Origin: Spirochaetota bacterium
Lineage (GTDB): Bacteria; Spirochaetota; Spirochaetia; Sphaerochaetales; Sphaerochaetaceae
DNA length: 64,000 nucleotides
Assembly: GCA_023401595.1 (NCBI GenBank)
Contig: JAEXDQ010000051.1
Span: 59,392-123,391 of the forward strand
Direction: 5' to 3'
How positions within the stretch are numbered: position 1 is the stretch's first letter; every line of letters begins with the position of its first letter. This document shows, piece by piece, positions 1 to 9,000 of the stretch. A program made the position numbers and the translations under genes. The notes under the pieces were generated by a model. It was not told the origin of the DNA, ran no database searches, and saw nothing but the letters and a program-made list of their open reading frames with translations.

Positions 1-1
1 G

Positions 2-154
2 GTGGAACGTGAAGGGAATCCCTCGATTGAAAAACCGCGGGGCTCTTTTCATACGTTCCTGGCCGTCATGTTTTTGGAAATTGATGTGCGTCAGGGATGT
101 CATTTCCCTGATGCCTGTCGGTTGAAGAGCCATTGCAAGGGGGTTCCTGTATGA
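2..154 (+). CDS. possible C-terminal end of an upstream gene (partial)
   Basis: A reading frame is open from the window edge to a TGA at 152-154, about 50 codons, and its stop overlaps the ATG of the next gene in an ATGA arrangement typical of translational coupling. The tail has three spaced cysteines (C-H-F-P-D-A-C, then H-C-K-G), which could bind metal. I do not recognise the family. An open frame of this length could be chance, so the call rests mainly on the ATGA overlap. Confidence 0.3.
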   Translation: MEREGNPSIEKPRGSFHTFLAVMFLEIDVRQGCHFPDACRLKSHCKGVPV

Positions 155-1176
155 AGAATGGACGGATTATCCTGCTATGCATGTTTTTCTGCTGCGTGTT
201 GACCGGTTGCAATTCCAGTCAGAATCAAAAAAACGTGGCCGTCGCACAGGAAATCACCATGGATGCGATGAAAAACGACGATGCTGAGAAGGAGGTCGGC
301 GCAACTATGAAATCAGCTGTATATATGACGACGAATATCACCCCTGGAGGGTTGATGGCCGTCTACAGGAGCATGGACTGGACTCCGACGGGAAAAGTCG
401 CCGTCAAGCTTTCTACTGGTGAACCGCCCGCCAGCAATTATCTGTCGCCTGATCTGATCAAGGAGCTGATCCAGTCTGTGGATGGAACCATCGTTGAATG
501 CAATACCGCATACGGAGGGTCGAGGGCCAGCACCGCGATGCACCTGCAGGTGGCCGCAGACCATGGCTTCACCGCCATAGCCGCTGTGGATATCCAGGAC
601 GCCGATGGCTCCATGAGTCTGCCTGTCAAGGGAGGCGTGAATCTCTCAGAGAATTTCGTTGGTTCCCATTTCACCGACTACGACTCATATCTGGTTCTTT
701 CCCATTTCAAAGGGCATGCCATGGCCGGATTCGGCGGTGCAATCAAAAACATTTCCATCGGTCTCGGTTCCCGTCAGGGCAAGGCTTGGATTCATAGCGG
801 CGGAAAGAGTATGACCAATCCATGGGGCGGCGTTCAGGACGTATTCCTCGAATCGATGGCGGAGGCTGGCAAATCAGTCTCCGACTATCTTGGCAATGGG
901 GATCGGATTGTCTATATCAACGTCATGAACCGACTGAGCGTGGATTGCGATTGTGACGGCAATCCCGCCGAGCCTGACATGCATGACATCGGCATCCTTG
1001 CCTCGTTGGATCCCGTCGCATTGGATCAGGCCTGCGTCGATCTCGTCTACGCCTCTGAAGACGGAGCCTCGCTGATACAGCGCATGGAGTCGAGGAACGG
1101 CATTCATACGCTGGAGCATGCCGCGCGAATCGGCTTGGGAAGTCGTCAATACGACCTGATCAATATCGATGTCTGA
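151..1176 (+). CDS. DUF362-domain lipoprotein
   Basis: A 341-residue protein with a lipoprotein signal: a charged N-terminus, a hydrophobic stretch and the lipobox LTGC with Cys20, so it is expected to be lipid-anchored outside the inner membrane. The body matches the DUF362 family: the segments HFKGHAMAGFGGAIKN and DIGILASLDPVALDQACVDL are characteristic. The function of DUF362 is not established; some members are fused to ferredoxin domains, but none is seen here. I place the start at ATG 151, preceded by AAGGGGG at 137-143, not at the TTG at 133. The stop overlaps the following permease gene by 8 bases, so the two are probably co-expressed. Confidence 0.75.
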   Translation: MKNGRIILLCMFFCCVLTGCNSSQNQKNVAVAQEITMDAMKNDDAEKEVGATMKSAVYMTTNITPGGLMAVYRSMDWTPTGKVAVKLSTGEPPASNYLSPDLIKELIQSVDGTIVECNTAYGGSRASTAMHLQVAADHGFTAIAAVDIQDADGSMSLPVKGGVNLSENFVGSHFTDYDSYLVLSHFKGHAMAGFGGAIKNISIGLGSRQGKAWIHSGGKSMTNPWGGVQDVFLESMAEAGKSVSDYLGNGDRIVYINVMNRLSVDCDCDGNPAEPDMHDIGILASLDPVALDQACVDLVYASEDGASLIQRMESRNGIHTLEHAARIGLGSRQYDLINIDV

Positions 1177-2071
1177 CATAGTGCGCAGGGAGTTTATCTA
1201 CCTCTGGTTCTATTTCAGCGTCCAGATGGAACAGATATTCCCATATTGGTTGATGGGGATGGTGGTCGGCTCAGTAGTTTCAGTGTTCGGCAAGGAACGG
1301 ATACATGCGTTGTTCGTCTCCTTGCAGAACCGCAAGTTCGGTGTCCTCGGCTTGATTCCGGCGAGCCTGCTAGGGATTCTTTCTCCGTTATGCATGTACG
1401 GAACTATTCCGATCGCAGCCTCCTTTTCGCAGAAAGGGATGAAGGATGACATGCTTGCGGCGTTCATGATAAGCTCCGTCCTGCTCAATCCGCAGCTGCT
1501 GATCTACAGTGCGGTTTTGGGACATACGGCCCTGCTGGTTCGCTTCCTTTCCTGTTTTCTTTGTGGTATCGTCGCTGGACTTGTAGTCAGGTTCTGCTTT
1601 CGAGCGGGCGGTCTGTTCGATTTCTCCGGTTTCGAAGAACCGTCAAGCCATGACACGGATTCCAACCCCGCGCTCAGACTGTTGAAGAATCTGGGACGGA
1701 ACGTCAAGGCCACGGGTGGATATTTTCTACTTGGCGTATTTCTTTCCGCTGTATTTCAGCGATATGTCCCGGCCGATGATTTCGCCAGACTGTTCGGCCG
1801 GCATGAAGGTTTCGGAGTTCTGCTCGCCGCGACCATCGGAGTTCCCCTTTATGCCTGTGGCGGCGGAACGATACCGTTGCTCCAGCAGTGGCTGTATTCC
1901 GGAATGAGCATGGGAGCCGCGGCCGCTTTCATGATTACCGGGCCTGCGACAAAGATCACGAATCTGGGAGCTGTAAAGATTGTCCTGGGCTTCAAACGAT
2001 TCCTTGGCTATATCGCTTTTGTCATGGCGTTCTCCTTGTTCACGGGGTTTGTGGTGGAGCTGTGCGTATAA
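1169..2071 (+). CDS. permease of the DUF318/ArsP-like family
   Basis: A 300-residue polytopic membrane protein with about eight hydrophobic segments and a soluble loop near residues 150-170. Each half carries a Gly-rich Pro-containing segment with a cysteine: LGILSPLCMYGTIPIA near residue 70 and GVPLYACGGGTIPLL near residue 225. This internal duplication is typical of the DUF318 permeases, whose studied members export organoarsenicals or metals. The substrate cannot be read from the sequence. It overlaps the DUF362 lipoprotein gene by 8 bases (start ATG at 1169), which suggests the two work together. Confidence 0.75.
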   Translation: MSDIVRREFIYLWFYFSVQMEQIFPYWLMGMVVGSVVSVFGKERIHALFVSLQNRKFGVLGLIPASLLGILSPLCMYGTIPIAASFSQKGMKDDMLAAFMISSVLLNPQLLIYSAVLGHTALLVRFLSCFLCGIVAGLVVRFCFRAGGLFDFSGFEEPSSHDTDSNPALRLLKNLGRNVKATGGYFLLGVFLSAVFQRYVPADDFARLFGRHEGFGVLLAATIGVPLYACGGGTIPLLQQWLYSGMSMGAAAAFMITGPATKITNLGAVKIVLGFKRFLGYIAFVMAFSLFTGFVVELCV

Positions 2072-2187
2072 GTTCCGCCGTTTTGTCATGAAACCGCAGT
2101 CGGTACATCGTATATGCCAGTTCTTTCATGTACATTGACGGCATTGCATGGTAACATGATACATGGAATTCACAACAGGAGCGGAGT

Positions 2188-3504
2188 GTGGCGCGGGCAG
2201 CTGGAACAAAAAACACGCAAGCCGATACGGCGGTTCTCGAACAATTTCGGAGTATGCATATCGAACTGAGGAACCTCTACCATGTCTGCCCGACGATTAC
2301 CTCATCCTCTGAACAGGATCTCCTCCAGACTGCCATTTGTTCAGTACTTGACCGTCTTGAAGCGACGGCCGGCTATCCTCGGAAACGGCTTGAACTACTG
2401 ACCGTCTGCTATGGAATCGATTCCTATCTCTATCTGCATGGTCAAGCTCCCTCCCAAAGCTGGAAGGACGTCTACCAACGGATGAACGGCATGTTCTGGA
2501 AACTCGCCCGCGACGTCGCCGACCAGGATTGGACGAGCGGCCTGCTGTGCGAGCAGCTGCGCCTTGACCCGTTGGGGTGGCATCTCCCCTTGGTGGTCGG
2601 CGCCGGGGATTTTTTTGACGATGCGCATCTCCGTTTCGTCGTGAGCCGTTTCGAGGCGTTCGCCAAAGGTGTCGAACCTTCCTCCCTCCGGGATTCCTAC
2701 CTGTACTTGGCGGGCTTCATATCCAGGGTCATCGACCAGTTTGATGATTTTACGCAGTATATGCTGGAGCTTGCTGAAAATGATCCTTCGGCGGTACAGT
2801 GTCTCTATGTCGCCGACTGCTACGCCGACGATGCGCCGGAAAAGGCGTTGGACTGGCTGGGTAGATTGTCCGGGAAGGAATTGTCCGGCGCTCAGCAGGT
2901 CAACAGGCTGCGTATCCAACGGACTTGCTTCCATGTATTGGAGGATTACAGGAAAGAAGAGTCGGTCGCGAGGGAGTTGTTCCGACGAAGGTATTGTCTG
3001 TCCGATGCGAAGCAGCTGTTCGACTGCGTTCCCTATGACCGGTGGGACGAAGTCCTTGCCCAAGAAATCGCATATTGCTTTGATACTCCGGAAATACACC
3101 CCGGAATGATGTTGTTCGTCAGCCGCTATACGGACTTCGCGACATTGGACCGCTATGTCCTTTCTCATGTGGATGGCCTGAACGAGTTCGCGTATTCGGA
3201 GTTCGCCCATTCCGATATTCTTCCTCATGCGATGAATCTCGCTGAACGCGGGTATCATGCCTCAGCTACGGTTCTCTACCGGGATCTGATATTGAACATT
3301 CTTGTCAGGAAACTGGGAGAGCCTTTCCTTTCTCGTGGGTGCGAATATCTGGTGTTGCTCAACTCATTGGCGCGCCGAATCCATTCATGGAAATGCATCG
3401 GCTTCAGTCATCTCCAGTTTCTGCGATTTCTGAAAAAGAATTATTCTGATCGTGATGACTTCTGGAGATTGTACGATGAACGATGCGCCGACCTCGTTGT
3501 GTGA
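2188..3504 (+). CDS. hypothetical helical-repeat protein, DUF6880-like
   Basis: A 438-residue soluble protein starting at GTG 2188 behind AGGAGCGGAG. It is almost entirely predicted-helical, with TPR-like spacing, no signal peptide and no membrane segment. The C-terminal part (a segment like ATVLYRDLILNILVRK followed by an LxxLxxLARRI stretch) resembles DUF6880 proteins, whose role is unknown. A weak promoter may lie upstream (TTGACG at 2135-2140). It overlaps the next gene by 29 bases. I infer family membership from memory of its end motif, so the assignment is tentative. Confidence 0.6.
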   Translation: MARAAGTKNTQADTAVLEQFRSMHIELRNLYHVCPTITSSSEQDLLQTAICSVLDRLEATAGYPRKRLELLTVCYGIDSYLYLHGQAPSQSWKDVYQRMNGMFWKLARDVADQDWTSGLLCEQLRLDPLGWHLPLVVGAGDFFDDAHLRFVVSRFEAFAKGVEPSSLRDSYLYLAGFISRVIDQFDDFTQYMLELAENDPSAVQCLYVADCYADDAPEKALDWLGRLSGKELSGAQQVNRLRIQRTCFHVLEDYRKEESVARELFRRRYCLSDAKQLFDCVPYDRWDEVLAQEIAYCFDTPEIHPGMMLFVSRYTDFATLDRYVLSHVDGLNEFAYSEFAHSDILPHAMNLAERGYHASATVLYRDLILNILVRKLGEPFLSRGCEYLVLLNSLARRIHSWKCIGFSHLQFLRFLKKNYSDRDDFWRLYDERCADLVV

Positions 3505-3870
3505 TCCTGAGATCCGGATAGAGCGGTTTTTCAACCGTCCGGGAACCTTGGAGCTGTTCAGATGTTTGGAATCTATCCTTGCAGGGTATGATGGGGTGGT
3601 GATGTCCATCCAGAAAACCCAGATCGCCTTTTCCCATGGCAAGCGTATGGCGTTCGTCTCATTGCCGTTCAGAAAGGTGAAAGGACGGCCCGATGTCCAT
3701 GTCGTTCTGACCCTTGGGCTGGGCCGGCGTGCCGAGCATCCCTTGTTGGCCGAGGCCGTGGAGCCCTATCCCGGGCGCTGGACGAACCATTTCATTATCA
3801 GCGATAGTCGGATATCGATGGCCCCTTGCTGGCGTATATCGACGAGGCCTGGCGTTTCGCCGACCGCTGA
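3476..3870 (+). pseudogene. DUF5655-domain protein, frameshifted near its 3' end
   Basis: The N-terminal 110 codons read as a good DUF5655 domain: FF.RPGTLELFRCLESIL, then KTQIAFSHGKRMAFVSLP, KGRPDVHVVLTLGLGRR and EAVEPYPGRWTNHFIIS. The family normally ends with a segment like I-D-(D/G)-x-L-L-x-W/Y-I-x-E-A-W/Y-x-F-A. That segment is present, but in another frame, at 3811-3870 (DIDGPLLAYIDEAWRFADR, then TGA). One base missing around 3806-3811 explains it. Without correction the frame runs on to 3982, antisense into the integrase gene, with no family resemblance. The start is ATG 3476 with CTGGAG upstream. It could be a real pseudogene or a sequencing error. Confidence 0.75.
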
Positions 3871-5106
3871 TCATTGGTTCTCCGCTTTTTCCGTTGTCTC
3901 GGGGCCGGGGATGAAGGGGAGAATGTTCGTCGCTTGGGCGATTTCAACCGCTTTGCGTGCCCGTTCGGTAAGATGTGTGTAGATGTCGCTCATTTCCTCG
4001 CTCTGATGTCCTATGGTCAGCCTCAGCAGGTGTTCGTCGACGCTGCCCCTGAGCATAGTGTTCGCCATATGCCTGAATGAATGGAACGTGATGTTCCGGG
4101 CTTCAAGCTCCCCCTCCGTCATGATCTCGGAAGCGATAACCGCTTCATGGAGCTTTTCACAGAAATAATGACTGGATACCGGACCTCCTGTCCTTTTGCT
4201 CCAGAACACCAGTGTTTCTTTCGATAGATGCAGATTCATGTGGGAAAGTGCCAGAAGCTGTTCGCAAAGGTACTGGGGGCAGGGCACTTCCCTGGTTCTT
4301 TTTCCCTTTGGTGATTTCCTTCCGCCGAGATTTGCGTATGCTTCATCGACTAGGATAAGTCCGTTCTTGATTTGCCTGGCCGACAGCGCCCTCAGTTCGC
4401 CGCTTCTCATGCCGGTGATTACCGACACGGTGGAGGCGAGGTATATCCGCTTGTCGCAATGCTCGCGCATATAGCTCAGCAGCTGTTTGAGTTCCTGTTC
4501 CGACAGGATTCCCCTGTCTTTCTGTTTGTTTTGCAGCGTCGGCAGCTTCTTGATCGTTCCAGCCGGGATTCTTCCTTCGTTTTCCGCGTCCCTCAGCGCG
4601 ATAAGCAGGGTTGACATGGCGATGTTGATCGTCGCGTTCGCCAGGTCGCCCGCTTTGACAAGTCTATATTGTATATCGCGTAAATGCCGCATCCGTATTT
4701 GGGAAAGCTTCATTCCGTCCGGTATCAACGGCCTGACATGTTTCTTGAACAACAGCCATCGGGTATAGGCGTAGTCCTTGCTTACCGCTCCAGGATTGAT
4801 GGTGTTTTTCCGTTCAATGTATTTTGAAGCGCCATAGTCCCAGAATTGGGAGAGGTAGTCCGACAGCGGTTGGTCAGGCTGGTTACTGAACACGATGCCT
4901 TTCTCCAGGGCCGCTTGGCAGATGCGTACCGCCTCGTCCCTTCGCTTGACCGGTTTGTCCGAATGGTCTCCAAGTTCTTTTTTCAGTTTCTCCACGCTTT
5001 TCTTGTTCAGCCGCGCTCCTGTCTCAGGATCCCTGAACAGTACGTACCAATATGTCCGTTCCTTCCTGACCAGTCGGCAGAGCGTGTAGGGCGCGCTGTT
5101 GTTCAT
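3871..5106 (-). CDS. tyrosine recombinase / integrase
   Basis: A 411-residue phage-type integrase. It has an N-terminal arm-binding region, a SAM-like core-binding domain (about residues 80-180) and a C-terminal catalytic domain with Arg in VITGMRSGEL (about residue 231), the H-x-x-R box HSFRHMANTML (about 343), GH in IGHQSEE, and the nucleophile Tyr in SDIYTH (about 375). All key residues are present, so it should be active. I choose ATG 5106, which has AGGAGG at 5118-5123, over the TTG at 5145. Its stop codon immediately follows the restored end of the DUF5655 gene on the other strand. No phage or conjugation genes and no tRNA target are visible nearby. Confidence 0.92.
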   Translation of the reverse strand: MNNSAPYTLCRLVRKERTYWYVLFRDPETGARLNKKSVEKLKKELGDHSDKPVKRRDEAVRICQAALEKGIVFSNQPDQPLSDYLSQFWDYGASKYIERKNTINPGAVSKDYAYTRWLLFKKHVRPLIPDGMKLSQIRMRHLRDIQYRLVKAGDLANATINIAMSTLLIALRDAENEGRIPAGTIKKLPTLQNKQKDRGILSEQELKQLLSYMREHCDKRIYLASTVSVITGMRSGELRALSARQIKNGLILVDEAYANLGGRKSPKGKRTREVPCPQYLCEQLLALSHMNLHLSKETLVFWSKRTGGPVSSHYFCEKLHEAVIASEIMTEGELEARNITFHSFRHMANTMLRGSVDEHLLRLTIGHQSEEMSDIYTHLTERARKAVEIAQATNILPFIPGPETTEKAENQ

Positions 5107-5144
5107 GGTATATTCGGCCTCCTGTTCGGTTTTGCGTTTGTTCA

Positions 5145-5150
5145 ATTATA
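5145..5150 (-). promoter_or_regulatory. -10 element of the integrase promoter
   Basis: A perfect TATAAT read on the minus strand, placing the transcript start near 5138, about 32 bases upstream of the integrase ATG. No good -35 hexamer is present at the usual distance, so the promoter may be weak or activator-dependent. Confidence 0.5.
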
Positions 5151-5600
5151 TGTTCAATCAAAGCAAAATCTTTGCATCTATCCATATTGTAGCTTAATTA
5201 TTAAATGTATTCAATATAAAATAATATTTATAGTTTTACAATTCTTTTTATTTTAGTATCTACCTACCATTATTAAGTAGGTAGATAATTTGTATATCAA
5301 CGATTTTGATGTGAATAATTTTAGTATATTCAATAAATATACATGTAATATTCGTAAATTGTATAAGAAAAATCTGTTATTATTTACCATACAATTTTGC
5401 AAATTTATGCAAATAAAAATCAATACACACAATATAAAGATTAGTTTTTCATATTATTTTAAATATATCAACAAATAAATCATTACTAAATTAGTTTAAT
5501 AAATTATAAATTATACTAAACAATAATATACGTAATATCTGTAAAATATATGTATATACAAAATAATATACAGTTACAAAATAGAACAAAATTGATATGA
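5146..5600. other. AT-rich intergenic region
   Basis: About 450 bases that are overwhelmingly A and T, in sharp contrast to both sides. Only short chance frames are present. It holds the inverted repeat at 5257-5287 and the integrase promoter. The composition suggests horizontally acquired DNA or an integrase/excision control region. Confidence 0.7.
5257..5287. repeat. perfect 11-bp inverted repeat (operator or att-like site)
   Basis: The left arm TATCTACCTAC (5257-5267) and right arm GTAGGTAGATA (5277-5287) are exact reverse complements around the 9-base centre CATTATTAA. No T-run follows on either strand, so it is not an intrinsic terminator. It lies about 110 bases upstream of the integrase -10, inside the AT-rich patch. 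A dimeric repressor site or an integrase core/arm site are the likeliest readings. Confidence 0.6.
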
Positions 5601-6062
5601 AATGAAGTGTGGATTGACTGATGCGAGATCAAAAAACATCCCTTCACAAGCCGAAGCGTATCAGAGTGAATTTGTCCTGACGCAGAGAAACGTCCGGGGA
5701 GTCATCACCAGTGAGGAAGGGAAATGGTACGGAACAAAATATGGAGCTACAGAGGATATTGAAAAGGAACGGACTTGCGACGAAACGCCACGTCCGCAAT
5801 GGTCTGGGTAGCTTTCAGCCGACTTTGCCGAAGAATCGCCATAACGTCCCGGAGCTTGTAGCGTTGTGTGAAACGTCGCGGATACATGGCGGCGCGACGC
5901 TTTGCGCGCATACCTGTCGTATCAAGAAGCAAGGAGCGGATTATCCTTTTCTTGCCATGTTGAAAACTATCCGGTATGCGGCGCAATGCTTGCCTATGGC
6001 CATATATCCATCCTTTCTAGGCGGGATGGAAGACCCTGCAATGGCCCGTTCGTGCTCCGTTG
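5601..6062. other. stretch with no recognisable gene
   Basis: GC content returns to normal here, but only short overlapping frames exist (for example 5602-5811 plus, 5711-6073 plus, 5747-5986 minus), and none resembles a family I know. The plus-strand frame at 5602 lacks a convincing ribosome binding site. The stretch may be degraded mobile DNA next to the integrase island. A weak hairpin, CCATCC/GGATGG, lies near 6014-6035, just past the purL stop, but no T-run follows it. Confidence 0.5.
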
Positions 6063-9000
6063 CTATTTCGTGAAATAATCCACGGCTCCTCGGAACATCC
6101 TGTCGTCGTAGGCGAACGGCGTGTTACGGTACAGATTCGGACCGGTGCGCTCCGCATGGGCCATCCTGCCGAATATCCGTCCATCCTCGCTGGTCAGCCC
6201 CTCGATGGCGAATACAGAGCCATTGGGATTCGTCTCGATGTTCATCGAAGCATTACCGTTCTGGTCGACATACTGCGTGGCGACCTGCCCCTTTGCGAGT
6301 AAACCGTCCAACAATACTGGGTCGCAGACGAACCGCCCCTCGCCATGGCTGATAGGGAGCATCGTCACGTCGCCGACCTCGTGGTACATCAGCCACGGGC
6401 TTTTCACCGAACAGATGCGCGTGCGGACCAGACTCGATTGATGCCTGCCGATCGTGTTGAACGTCAGGGTGGGGCAGCCGTCGTCCATCGGCCTGATTTC
6501 ACCATAGGGGACCAGCCCCAACTTGATCAGTGCCTGAAAGCCGTTGCAGATGCCAAGGATCAGTCCGTCATGCTTCTGGAGCAAGTCGCCGATGCCGTCG
6601 CTGATGATCCCGTTACGCAGGAAAGCGGCTATGAACTTGCCTGAACCGTCGGGCTCGTCTCCGCCTGAGAACCCGCCGGGGATGAACAGTATCTGACTCT
6701 GTTTCAACGCGGAGGCGAAACGTCTGGCAGAATCCTCGACCGCGACGGCACTGAGATTGTTGACAATGAATGTCTCTGTGTCGGCGCCGGCGTCGCGGAA
6801 GGCTTTCGCGCTGTCGTATTCACAGTTGGTGCCGGGAAATACGGGAATCAGGACTTTCGGTCTGGCGACCGGCTTCGCCGCATGGCGGACGAACGTCCAG
6901 GGGCCACTGGACAATGCGGGGGCGCCGTCAGGTGCGGCGACGGTCTCCGGATAGACCGAAGCGAGAACCCCGTCGTACCAGTCTTGCGCCTCACGTAGAT
7001 CCAAGGAGAGGCCGAGGGGCTCCGAACGTAGCGTCCAGGATTCCGTCGTGACGCCAACCATGTCCCCTGCGGCGACATCCGGAGCGACCTCTAGCAACAA
7101 GGCTCCGATTTCCTGTGAGAACAACCTTTGTTCAGTCCATGACGCATCTAGGCATACGCCGAGATGGTTGCCCAGGCTCATCTTCACCAACGCTTCGGCG
7201 ATTCCGAACCTGCCGGGAGCCCAGGCGGAACGAACCTTGCCGTCCGTCATCAGCCGTAGGGCGGTGGCGACGACCTGCCGGAAGCTTTCCGGTACGGGTC
7301 TGCCGTCGCCGAGTCTTTGCGGGCTGAGTAGTATCAGCTTCGACCCAGCTTGCTTGAACTCCGGGCTGACGACGGAACCGACGGGCCCGGTCGTGACGGC
7401 GAAGCTGACAAGTGTCGGCGGAACATCAAGATGCTCGAACGTCCCGCTCATGGAATCCTTGCCTCCGATAGCCGCCACTCCTAGATCTAGTTGCGCGTCA
7501 AGGGCTCCCAGCAACGCCGCGAGGGGCTTCCCCCAACGTTTCGGATCCTGTCCGACTCTACCGAAATACTCCTGGAACGTCAGATACGCCTTGAACGGAT
7601 CCATGCCAGTGGCGGAGAGCTTTGAGAGCGAGTGGACTACGGAAAGGTATGCGCCGGAATATGGGTCGGCTTCGCAGAGGTACGGGTCGAAACCATAGGA
7701 CATGACGGAGCATGTGGAGGTCTTTCCGTCCTCTACGGGCAACAGCGCCGCCATGCTCTGCGCAGGCGATTTCTGCCAGGCGCCCCCGAAGGGCATCAGG
7801 ACCGTTCCTGCGCCGATCGTTGAATCGAACCGGGAGGAGAGCCCCTGTTTCGAGCATACGTTCAGATCCTCAAGCATCGATTTGAACCGTTCGGCAATCG
7901 ATGCGTCGGTTGCGGTTGTCGTGCTGTTTTCTTGCATCGCGCTGTTTTCCGGTACATGGCCGGATATTGGTGCGGGAGCTTCGATTTCGATTGAGACATG
8001 TTTCGGCGCGCCGTTCGTATCGAGGAACGTGCGGTCGATATCGACGGCCTTGACGCCTTTGTAGTACATCGTCAGGCGCGGTTCTTCCGTCACCGTGGCG
8101 ACGATCGTCGCTTCAAGGTTTTCATCATGCGCCAGGGCTATGAAACGCTCTACGTCCGATGGGGCGAGGACTACGGCCATGCGCTCCTGCGATTCGCTGA
8201 TCGCTATTTCCGTACTGTCCAGTCCGTCGTACTTTTTCGGTACGGCGTCCAAATCGATGCGCAGCCCGTCGGCGAGCTCTCCGATTGCCACCGATACGCC
8301 GCCAGCACCGAAGTCGTTGCATCGTTTGATCAGCGGGGCGGCCTCACTGTTGCGGAACAGTCGTTGGAGCTTCCTTTCCTCGGGGGCGTTCCCTTTCTGG
8401 ACCTCTGCGCCGCATTGGGCCAGGGAGCCTAGGTTGTGGCTTTTTGACGAACCGGTCGCGCCTCCGCAGCCGTCCCGTCCCGTCCTGCCGCCGAGCAGTA
8501 CGACGACATCTCCCGCCTCCGGTACGAGCCGTCTGACATGCGACGCCGGCGTTGCTCCGACTACAGCTCCCAGCTCCATGTGTTTTGCGACATATCCAGG
8601 ATGATAGATTTCATCGACCAGACCCGTGGCAAGGCCGATCTGGTTCCCATAGCTGCTGTACCCCGCCGCCGCGCCTGTGACTATCTGGCGTTGTGGAAGC
8701 TTACCCTGCGGCGTCTGCGCCAAGGTCATGCGCGGATCTCCAGCTCCGGTGATGCGCATCGCCTGGTAGACGTAGCTGCGGCCGGAGAGGGGATCCCTGA
8801 TAGCGCCCCCTATGCATGTCGCGGCCCCGCCGAACGGTTCGATTTCCGTCGGATGGTTGTGCGTTTCGTTCTTGAACAACAGCAGCCAGTCCTCGTCGGT
8901 TCCATCGACATCGACCTTCACCTTGACGGTGCAGGCGTTGATTTCGTCGGATACGTCGACATCCCGGACGACCCCGGCCCGCTGAAGGTGCTTCGCGGCG

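Noticed and set aside
5711..6073. 120-codon plus-strand frame between the integrase and purL
   Set aside because: No convincing start signal, no family resemblance, and it overlaps the purL stop on the other strand; left as uncharacterised DNA.
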